DNA of 64,000 bases, from the NCBI GenBank assembly GCA_036873755.1, contig JAVTVY010017387.1, positions 1-64,000 of the forward strand, given 5' to 3'. Position numbers and translations under genes: made by a program. The DNA is from Hanleya hanleyi (lineage: Eukaryota; Mollusca; Polyplacophora; Lepidopleurida; Hanleyidae). The stretch's first letter is position 1; each line of letters opens with the position of its first letter. Shown here one piece after another: positions 46,672-56,800 of this stretch. The notes under the pieces are model-generated. The model searched no databases, was not told the origin of the DNA, and saw only the letters and a list, made by a program, of their open reading frames with translations.

Positions 46672-47374
46672 CCTGCTCCTCAAACCAGGTCACATTCCAC
46701 TTGAGAATTATCTCCAGGAAGGAATGTAAATTTGAAGATTGTTTTTTGCTCAGATCTGCCACAGGTAATTTCACATTCTGTCCAGGATTTGTGCTTGATA
46801 ATCCAATCGAGGTGTTCCTTGACTGATCTTCAGATGATGTTTGGTCTGACAGAATGGTTCGTGTCGTAGCAGTCGTTACATTTGTTCCCACTGTCAACGA
46901 CTTGTTTGCACCCGTACTTGTTTGGCCCTGGTTCATCACCATGTGATTATTGGGTCTGTGATGTGCCAAACCTGCTCTGATGCTACTCTCTTGAGGAGTT
47001 TGCTGTTTCAACCCTTGGTCTGTTATTCCTTGGAATGTCACAGTCCGTCCCACAGGCCTCCCCTCTACAGTTGCTCTAATAGTTGGCCGTCTGTCTGTAG
47101 TTTTGGTCTCTGGTTGCTTTTGTTCCACAGCCTTTTTTCCCATCTGTTTGTTATCATCCCCAACAATCACACTGTCTATACTTCTACGCTCAGCAGGCTT
47201 ATTTCGAGAATCCGCGTCCTCTGTTATCCCATGGTTAGATTCTATATGTCCTGCTGATCTGCTGGGACCAGGCCGAGGCCGTATTTCCACACTGCCCTTC
47301 TGTTTAAGTCCTGCAGGCCTACTAGGAACAGATACGCCTGGTTTCATGCCCTCCAGTGATTTACCAGGTAATGC
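46672..47374 (-). CDS. SETX: SETX exon 4
   Basis: The acceptor is ATTCTTTTAG|GCATTACC and the donor is GAGCAGG|GTAAGG. Phase 0 entry and phase 1 exit both agree with the neighbours. Most of its 234 codons are polar and rich in Gln, Thr, Arg and Gly (for example RPRPGPSRSAGH), which looks disordered. The last 40 residues become ordered: LPVADLSKKQSSNLHSFLEI followed by ILKWNVTWFEEQ. This resembles the start of the folded helicase-associated region that precedes the SETX helicase core. The upstream intron (47,375-52,985) is filled by a DIRS copy. Confidence 0.88.
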
Positions 47375-47620
47375 CTAAAAGAATGTATGTTTTAAAATTA
47401 AAGTTATGATTTAAGTAGATCTATGTTTCATAAGCTAAGACTATGTACTGCAGATTCAGGGGGAGGTGTGTGTTTGTACACTCCTCAGCATGGTCACTGA
47501 TCTGGAAGTTATGGCTGGTTGGACTTATTTCATATTCACATAACTACATGTATTATACTGTGTCATAGAAAAATTGAAAATTTTACAAGTAAATAAGTTA
47601 TTAAGTTAAAACTTACCTCA

Positions 47621-47864
47621 TTATAACTTTTGAATGACATTTTGAAGTTAGTGTCATTCGGTTTGACGTATAGAAGTAGTACAAGTATGAACACTGGGAT
47701 TTCCTGGATTTCAACTTCTTCTTTATTAAACACGACGTTTCGCTAAGTCTGCCCTTAGCATTCTCAGATACACTTGAGAATGCTAAGGGCAGATTTAGCG
47801 AAACGTCGTGTTTAATAAAGAAGAAGTTGAAATCCAGGAAATCCCAGTGTTCATACTTACCTCA
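47621..47864. mobile_element. Hairpin MITE with 10-bp target duplication
   Basis: ACTTACCTCA occurs at 47611-47620 and 47855-47864, flanking the insert in the left end of DIRS copy D. Most of the insert is a long palindrome, 47685-47856. The left GTATGAACACTGGGATTTCC pairs with GGAAATCCCAGTGTTCATAC at right, and the arms (about 83 bp) stay nearly identical to a short central loop near 47,771. The ACTTACCTCA motif also recurs naturally in DIRS ends, so the duplication may be partly coincidental. Confidence 0.7.
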
Positions 47865-48352
47865 TTTCCATTTATTTTATTCTGTGTTCACACTAAATCG
47901 ACCACTGAAGAAATATAAAAAAATGTGTCACGCACATGATCATGCCTCAACTTCCTTCTTGCTCCGAGTTACACAGTCCAGTTGTGTTTCTCAGGCGGGA
48001 TGGCGGGCGGGGGGCATCACTTGGAATGTAAGTTATTTACACAATAAATCTTACCTCACTTCCCCTTATTGCATAGAATGCCACATAAAGGATGGTGGGC
48101 AAACAACGTAAAGTGGAAAGCGACAAAGTGAGCAGTGTGTCTTGTCAGATTAGAAATCAAAGATCTTCTACCTACCTGAGGATCCAAGATGTCATTCATC
48201 AGTAGTAACATACATGTTAACCTGTGGGTTATATGAATCACTACCACTATTCTGACATTAGGATGAGTAGCATACCCCTCCCCTCTCCAAAAGGGAACGA
48301 GAGGAAACACCACTCAACATTGAAAGCAGGTTAAAATCTGTCGTCCGGCCTT

Positions 48353-48960
48353 TTATCTTGCCGACCTCAGGCCCATGGATACCCTCTGTGCTGTAACTAG
48401 GGGTCCGATGGAGTAGAGGTTATTAGATGCCAGCATCATATTACGAAGGTAGAAAGAGTAGAATGTCTTATTGGGCCTCCGGCAGCATGGCCTCGTCACA
48501 TACGTCACCGATCTATTAGTCCACATCGGCCATGATGCAGTGAGGGCCCTAATTTCGAGACCAGATACGCTAACCTGCGTATAAACATTAGTTAGTCGAA
48601 TCAAAATTTTAGTGTTTTCTTGTTTTGCTTTAGGATCGAAAGGAAAGAAAAATTACCTTCTGTCCGCCCTAAGATATTTAGTATGATTCATATAACACGC
48701 GAGTGCACAAACCGGACACATTAATATTTCAGATTCCAGACTGGACGAAAGGAAATTAGATAAGGCAGGAATTGTTAACTCTCGAGACATGTTGTCTTAG
48801 ATAGCTTGATTCTTGGCCATAAACTCAGAAACAGTTGAAAGAACTACGCATTTCTAGAACTACGATTGTGTGATGTTCCTAAAATCGAGCGCATGGAGCT
48901 CCGACACAGTACATTAGCTGCTGACGCAAAAGCAAAAAGTTTTGTATGAAAGCATCTTTG
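48353..48960 (-). pseudogene. DIRS copy D recombinase remnant
   Basis: The frame 48604-48353 reads VSGLEIRALTASWPMWTN, then FYSFYLRNMMLASNNLYSIG and the same C-terminal end as copy A. The catalytic His of HEIR is Leu here. Upstream fragments to about 48,960 are frameshifted (for example the LHALDF region). Inactive. Confidence 0.85.
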
Positions 48961-49182
48961 TATTGATCAGCTCGAAAGGTGCCTCCCAGTGCTAAATCCC
49001 ACTTCGTAACTTGGGGGGTGACTAAATGATTCGTAATTTTAAACGATTTAATGAGGCGCAGTCAAATTTGAATCAGTTGAAGGAGTATCCAGAAGAATAG
49101 GCTGAGCAATAGCTGCTCTGTAACCTTCTAACTGTAGCCAATACCAGGCCCCTATCCCAGAACAGGTATAGTATAAAATCTG

Positions 49183-50722
49183 CTACTTGGAGAATTGTGC
49201 CATGGCAGGAGTCATCTCGGTACATCCACTAGAACATCCAGGTCTGGGAACCACGGCCATGCTGGCCATCACGGAACAATTATATATACAACACACGATG
49301 TGTTCATGGATCTTTTGTAGTACCTTCGCAAGAATTGCTGGTGGAAAACAATATGCAATCATGCCCGACCAGTCCTGCGATAGAGAGTCCACTGCGTATG
49401 CCAATGGATCTGGGAACGGCAACTGATTGTTTCGCCGTGGGGCGAACAAATCTATGTGTGGCATCTACCAGATATAAGCTATATGTCTGGGTGAATCTGT
49501 CACTCTGTGGAAATTATCTGATTCCATTGCGAAAGCGAGTCCGCTAAGACATTAAGAATTCCAGGGATGTGCCTGGCCAACACTGTCATGTTGTTGTTGG
49601 CCCACCAAAGACGGAAAAAGATTTCTGCTTGGCTTTGTAATTGTGGACATCTCTCCCCTCCCACTTGTTGATATAGAACATGACTGATGTGTTGTCCATT
49701 GCTATCAGCCGGTTCTTGTCAGTCAATACGCTCACTCACATGCGGATTGCATGTGTCACTGCCATAAACTCCAACATGTTTATATGGTAAGAGGGTTCCT
49801 CGATTGTCCAAAACCTGCATAACAAAATGGACTCAAGGTGGGCTCTCCAGCCTTCCATAGACGCGTCCATGTACAGATCATGTGTCGGACTAAACGGAAG
49901 TAGGGACACACCTGCCATAATGTTGGGAGGATCCTGCCACCATTTGAAGCATTGTTTGACAAGAGGTGTGACTGAAACCCATGGGTTCCACTGCTTTTCG
50001 TCCCACTGATGATTGAACTAAATCATTAAGGGATGAAGTTGCAATTGCCTCTTGATGCTACATCCTATGTTGATGTCAAGAGGTCGACCACTGCAGCAAA
50101 GTGTAAAGCCCAGGCTTGAGATAACTGAGAAACTGAGGTACCTGTTTCATTATCTTTTGCCTTTTTTTCGTCAGTTCTGAGGGAGGTAACCCATAGATAT
50201 CAGTATCCTTAAGACAAACTGCGCGTCCTGGATCAACTGCTCGAATTGCAGGCATTTCTTAGCAGTGAGTCATCGATATGGAAGTGGTACTGGTGTAAAC
50301 ACAGGGGGAAAGTTGAAAGGCTGAACGGAAGCACTTGAATGGAAGCGTCGTTTGCCGACTGTCATGAATCTTAAGTTCTTCCTGAACGCTGGATTTATCG
50401 GGATATGCAGGTATGCATCCCTGAAATCCAGGGAGGTCAGCCATTCCCCATGCTTGAGTACCGACCGGATGGACCGGAAGGTAGTTGTTGTTGAGGTGCT
50501 CGAGGTTGATAACCATGCGCATCTCGGTCGTAACTTTCTTGGGAAGCTGCTTTCTGTATAAGTTTGTCCACAAAGGATTGTATTGCTGATAGATGACCCG
50601 CTCTTAAAGGAATGTGAAATGGGAGGAGAACAGCAGTCAGCAGCAGATTCCGCTGCAATTATTGCCCAGTTCCGCCAAAAAACAGTATCTCTTCCCCCTG
50701 CTGGCAGATCTTGTTGTTGCAT
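49183..50722 (-). pseudogene. DIRS copy D RT-RNase H remnant
   Basis: The pieces align with copy A in order. RT start regions lie at 50722-50270 (SLDFRDAYLHIPINP) and 50573-50259, RNase H at 49918-49736 (LYMDASMEGWRAHLES, NMLEFMAVTHAIRM) and the tail at 49464-49183 (MPHIDLFAPRRNNQLPF). Several frameshifts, stops and deletions occur; the RT YIDD core is deleted. Confidence 0.85.
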
Positions 50723-51530
50723 AACCGAAAGCCAACCGGTATGACTGTCAAAGCATCATTTATTCTGTTCTGACTGCTTGCCTTCCCCCTTGCCTCCTTT
50801 CTTTGTACCCCAGCCCGATAACTTTCCGACACTGAGCCTGGACCAGTCCCCCAATTCTCGTCATTGTCTGTAGGAGACTTGGTGATAGGAACTTCGACAT
50901 CCACTTTCATCGTATTGCCGGAATTCATATCCTTGAGAGTCCAGCTTCCAGAAGTATCTCTTTGGTCAGTGTCTTACCCGATTGACCTTTTGTCGTATCT
51001 GAAAAAGAAGAAACTGGGTCGAGAGGAGACGATTGTTTATCTTTATTTACCGTAACCTGGGTTATATAGTAGTGTTTCTCCTCATCTCATAACCCGGGTT
51101 GACTCTCCCGATTTCCGTGTCGATATTCCCCGCACATGGTTCCGGAAGCGGAACATTCAGAATTAGGTCATAGATGTGAGCAATTAATTGGTAATAATAT
51201 TTGCATGCATCCAGATCAACATTGGTAGCTTTATTATATCCCAAATCTCCGTATTGATCCCTATCCACCTCCATATCTTCCCAGGCTTCCTGCCAGTAGG
51301 GACCCCATTAAATTATCTTCCGGTTGGTTAGACAAGGCAGTTGATAACGGAAGTGGTGTAGGACCGACCGGGAATCGACTGGTCATAGCCTCTCTCAATT
51401 GCCTCATTGCCTCCCGCTGCTGATCCATCCCCGCAAAGATAGCAGCCAGGGTCAGATCAGAAACTTGAGAGTGAACAATGGAAGAAACTAGTTCGGGAGG
51501 GGGCGATTGCTTATCTTCATTCACGTCAAG
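50659..51530 (-). pseudogene. DIRS copy D gag remnant
   Basis: The fragments 51524-51261 (VHSQVSDLTLAAIFAGMDQQ then REAMRQLREAM), 51274-51062 (MEVDRDQYGDLGYNKATN) and 50928-50659 correspond to gag of copy A (SQVTDPTLAAILRGMEQQ, MEVNRDQYGRSELNEPTN). The fragment order differs from a simple collinear copy, implying internal rearrangement. Confidence 0.8.
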
Positions 51531-52985
51531 AGTAACTAGCTAGTGTAGACCTGAATCAGTATGCCTCCTAGGATCCTCATCTTTCGTAGAACGGCGAAAC
51601 TTTGAGACACTTGTACGTTCCCTACTCAGACCAGTGTCCCATTCAGGACAATTCAGGATAATTGTAAAGAATTCTTCCCAAAGGCCTTCTTGAAGAATAT
51701 CAGGAGCGGTAAGGTAATCCAAGAGGTGATTTCGATGAAATACTTCAATTTTGAAGGAGCTGAACAGCAGCCCTTGAAATTCGCACAATTTTGCCACGAC
51801 ACAAAAATGCCGTCGCAGAAATGGTTTGCCACGCCACTGCGACAGCATTTTTTTCAATGAACAATTAACATGAATGTAGAGTTAGTATTTGAAGTCAGCA
51901 CAGTTAATACAAATAGAATAAGAATTTGCTCACAGCGAAGTTTGCAAAACAGTTTGTCAACATCACTATCAGAGTTCAGTTCATACCCAACACAGGTAAG
52001 TTGCCAACTGTTGACAGTTTTTTTTCTCCTTAACTCCCATAACGAGAAACCAAATCAATAAATACAAATTCATGTTACAACCATCGCACGCATGCAAGAC
52101 GAACATGTGCGCTGGGCACCGTGCGCTGGATGAACATTTCATATTCATACACAAGGAAGAATGCGACCAGCAAAAACCCAGATCAGTGTGAACTCTTAAA
52201 TCTATATGTATTATTGATACCAACGACAATCAGGTGCACTTTATTTCTGAATAAAACCACTTTATTCACATTACGTTTGTGATAATTTCCAGGACTTGAA
52301 TCAGCATTGTGAGCAGTCTTACAAACTATCTGTCAGTCACCAAGTTACGGCTTCAGTATACAGCCAATCATAGTTCATGTTGTGAATGAATTGAAGCATA
52401 AATCGTACTATGATTGGTTGTGCCCTGAATTTGGACACGGTCATTCATGCCACGCACGCATGGTCTGAGCTGGAAATCATCATCAGTTTCGAGAGTAGAT
52501 TCACAGATCTATGCAAGAACATCAACTGAACTCCGCTGACTGTTTTTTTGCTACCATCGCACACTTGCCGACTTCATTATCTCATTAAATATTCTGTTTT
52601 TAATTATCAAAAATGCAAATTCACTTCATACGATATTATTGTTTTTATTATCGCGACGGCAGAAATTTGCCCTCGCCCAGCTAGCCTACGGCGATTTTTT
52701 CAACGGCACTGCCGAATGCCGTCGTCAATTTCGAGGGCTGGAACAGTGATGGCAAAATGGGCTTTTCAGTGAAAGAACAGGAAGGAAGTCGAGGCGTGAG
52801 CATGCGCGTGACTTGCAGGCTGGGATCTGTGTTATTTTTGGATTTCTTCAGTGGTCGATTGAGTGTGAAGACAGAATGCAATAAGTGGAAGTGAGGTAAG
52901 TTTTTTTTGTGTATATAACATGTGCATTTCACATTCAATAGGTTTATCAGTTAATCAAAGATCATATAATGGACATAATACTGAC

Positions 52986-53224
52986 CTCAGATGCAGAAGT
53001 ATCTTTGCTAACTGTAGGCTTATCACTGGCCGCCTTCTTTGGCACCACACCTTGTATCAGAGACTCTGTAAGACTGGCAGCACGCGAGGAGAAGCGCTGT
53101 TCAACGGTAACACTTTTGGCCGCTTTCTTCTTGGTATCGAGAGGATTGAGCAGAGGTAGACCCATACGCATGACAGCATCTTCATCTGGTGGCTGAACAT
53201 CTGTGTCATATTCCATTGCGTCTT
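52986..53224 (-). CDS. SETX: SETX exon 3
   Basis: The acceptor is GAATCACAG|AAGACG and the donor is CTGAG|GTCAGT. The single base left from the giant exon completes a Glu codon, and the frame then reads DAMEYDTDVQPPDEDAVMRM and continues. The exon encodes 80 residues, mainly polar, with a KKKAAKSVTVEQRFSSRAA segment, and ends in phase 0. No domain is recognised; it is linker between the disordered exon and the helicase part. The right end of a degenerate DIRS element lies about 80 bp beyond the donor, so the intron sequence next to this donor is almost entirely retrotransposon. Confidence 0.85.
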
Positions 53225-53862
53225 CTGTGATTCACCATAAAATGTCATTACATAATATTTAAATAATTTCTCATTACAGTTGAACAAACTTGTCATAATG
53301 CCCACCATAATTTGACCAATTTCCTTAAGATGATAGTGATAATGTTTCATCCAAGTTCAAGTTTAACTGATCAATGGCATTTAGCTGGCACAGGCAAACA
53401 AGAAACACATGACTGGAGTTCTTCAACAGCTCCCTTTATCATACATGGCAATGAATCCTACAAGATCTTCACACCTTCCAACTACAAACAGTAGAATCAA
53501 TGCTGAACATACTTTTGGGATATCCTATCGATACAGCACTTGTACATTCGAGGTCAACATTCGTTACACTATTTGCCTATTTGGACATGGTTGGAGTCAT
53601 TTCCGCACATATTCATCTTCAAAACTAGGCCAATGCTGCTGTCACTCAGCATCCATGTAAACGAATGTAGATTAGTTCATGTAAGTCATGAAGAACTTTC
53701 CAACACGGAAGTTCTCTGAAATGTCGATATGACAATGTTGAAAACTGATGGATGTAGCCTTAAAGACCAATGTCCAGCAGCATTTGCCACATTTTGAAAG
53801 CGCAGATGTGTGGAAGGTTGCCATGAATAGCAGAGCAGAACAAAAGTAAAACAGCACTTTAC

Positions 53863-56800
53863 CTTCTTCATGGTGCCTCTCTTCCTCAGCATTATTGCCA
53901 TGGTGACTGCTCGATGTGCTGAAATTCCGTACAATCATTTTAGCCTTTGCCTCGGAAATCTTCTGTGTGAGAGATATCGCTGGTGTACTACTTCGCTTCT
54001 TTCTCTTATGATCAGAATGTTTATCTCTGTCTTTCCTCTTGTTGCTGTGCTTATTCGAGGTTTTGGACAACCATCCACTGGTACTCCTGGATGAGCGCGA
54101 CTCCGGTTTACTCGGCTCTTTTTGGTGTTTTCTCGAAGGCTCTTTCTGCTGTTTCCTAGAACCAGATTTGGAAGAGCTCTTGGCCAGAGTACCTTCTTCT
54201 CGAATCTCCTTCTTAGATTTCATGCGTTGGGCTTCAATGATAGGAACAGAATGTTTGACTTTATCACGCTTATCCTTAAGTGATGAAGAGATGGCAAACT
54301 GTTTGCATTTTTGTCCTCCCAAGATGGCTGGTGGAGATTTAGATAAGGCTCTTTCATCGGCCTCATCCATAAACTCATACTCATCAGCAGCGTAGTGAGA
54401 AGACTTCCCTGAACCTTGAGTCTGTGCAACTTTCTCTTTCTCATTAGAACTGGAACTATTTTTCGAGTTGACTTTCTGAGATTTTGAGGAAATCTCTTCA
54501 TCATTATCTTCAGGAAGCTCATACTTATCAGAAATGTAACTGGAGGTTTTGGTACTTCGTGCTTCTGATGCTTTCTCTTTCCGATTGGAACTGGAACTCT
54601 TCCTTATGGTGACTTCTGAAGATTTGGATGCGGCACCTTTATCATTCTCGTTGATATTTCTGGGTCGCGAAGCTTTATATTTTTTAACAGAACTAGACCT
54701 CTTCCCATCAGATTCTGCTGGTCTATATTCTGAAAGCAGATCATCTAGATCTTGGTCTTTGTCACCAGTGAAATTCTCCTCGCTGGAGCAGGTCGAGCTT
54801 ATGGAGATAATGCTGATGTTAGCTTTCTTCTCTGTGCAATTACCATCAATCTGAGGCACTGCCAAATCCCCCTCATCTTCATCTTCATAATACCCTGTTA
54901 CTGTGGTCACAGAATTCTGCCTTTGGTTAACAGTGCTCTCAGATATCCAGCTCTGACATATACCAACCTCCTTGGAAACGGTATCAGGCTTCTTGGGATG
55001 GTCAGCTTCCGAGATATCAACCCTTTTCTTTTTCTTCTTTGCACTGGATGAGGGGTCGATTTGAGTTAGAGCATAATAGTCCTCGTTATCCTCATCACTA
55101 ACAATCATGTCGAGTTTCCTTTTGTCCGCATGATTTGTCTTCTGCAACTCCTCCCGTCCCTTTTTCTTCAATCCGGCGGGTTTATCTATTTGAGTTGCTG
55201 CATAGTAGTCCTCATCATCATCAAGTGTATCACGATCTTGATGGTCAACTGCTGTTTTATCAGAAATGTCATCACTATTCTTAATGTTTCTGTGGTCTTT
55301 TGTCACCTTTGGTCTTTTGAACAGATTCCATTTCTTCTTCCCTGAATCCACTGGTTGGTCGATTTGAGTTTCACAGAAGTACTCGTCATCGTGTTCATTC
55401 TTATCATCAATAGCACTCGTATTTCTTCTGTTGGTTTGTTTCACCTCTCTGGACTTCTCTGCTTTCTTATTTTCCGAAATGGTTTGTTGGTCAAATTGCA
55501 TATCTACACACAAGTCTTTGATCACTTCTTCTGCAGACCTGAACTTTTTCTTCTCCTGCGTTTTAGATCCTTCAATCACATCTCCCTTTCTTTTCTTCCA
55601 ACCCGTGAGTGGCACAGTTTGGGATTCTGCATTGTCCTCTTCATAAACTATCCTACCCAAATGACCATTGTCGATCCTTATATTCCTGTTGTCCTTGGAA
55701 TGCCCCAACTGATCACTCGCAGGCTGGTCTGCACCAATGTCACTCCCAATTTTAACATTCACATATTTGTTTTCTTTCCCAGCCTTCAAGTCAAAAGCAA
55801 TATCCTGGTCTGATCGCTTAGATTGTTGTTGGCGGCCCGCATTGATCTTTGTCACTGGAGGCAGAGCCAGATCTTCAATTTCATCATCGGAAGTACTAGA
55901 CTGTCTTGGCAGCTTTGATACAGAAGTATGCATCGGTTTCAATGGAACAGTGATTAACTTGTCAATTTGTGTCTCTTCAAACAATGCCTTATCATCAGTG
56001 TCTACATCGGTTTTCCCATCAGCCATACGTATCTCTGGAGGAACCCTTCTGGTGTATTCTATAACAGCAGGTCTCCCACCTTCAAACATCTGTTCTTGCT
56101 CACATTCACTCTCCTTCTTGACATTTAAGGATGATCTGGCCCGGACATCACAAGAACTAGGAGCGATGTCGTAAATACTAAACAGTTCATCATCATTTGA
56201 AACCTCGTCCTCTTCAGAATCTGATTTCTCCTTTTGACTGTTACGATAAGAAGGGTCTATCTGGGTTTGAGCATTGTAATAGTCATCATACTCATCATAG
56301 TTGGGTGCATCATCAGTATTGTCCTCTTCCTGCTCAGTTGGCGCGAGTTTACTATAGAGAGCTCCCATTTCGCTCACATCATCTGGCATCTCTTGAGACG
56401 GGAGCCTACAAAGACGGGAAGAATGTTTTCCAATTTTAGCGGAACTTGCTAAGAACAACTCGTTCAACTCGCGTTGTCTAGTGGTGGATATCATGGGTGT
56501 TTTCTCCTCATCTTCACTGTCTTCACCGGAACTGGTAAGTTGATCAGGCCAGTTGCCATTGAGTAAGTCCCTGACCTCGTCCAACAAGGAGCCCATATGG
56601 TCATCATGATCAGAGGCTTGAAAAGCCTCTTCCGACCGACATTCATCCTCCCGGTCTTCGTCATCACTATCGATAACGATAACTGGCTGTGAAAAACTTT
56701 CAAATAAAACATCATCATCAGAATTGTACAGCATGATCACATCATCCTCTTGGGTGTAGCCCCCCAAATCTTGGGGTAACAGTTCGGGCAGAGCTTTGGC

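Larger units (their letters stand above)
47570..52905 (-). mobile_element. Decayed DIRS-like retrotransposon (copy D)
   Basis: Same family as copy A and same orientation, in SETX intron 3. The left end (about 47,570-48,000) and right end (about 52,780-52,905) are inverted repeats: CGACCACTGAAGAAAT at left pairs with ATTTCTTCAGTGGTCG at right, and both end in ACTTACCTCA or its complement. Between them lie recombinase (48,353-48,960), RT-RNase H (49,183-50,722) and gag (50,659-51,530) remnants, full of stops. A 244-bp hairpin element is inserted in the left end. The segment 51,860-52,660 has no match to copy A and may be a further insertion. Confidence 0.85.
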
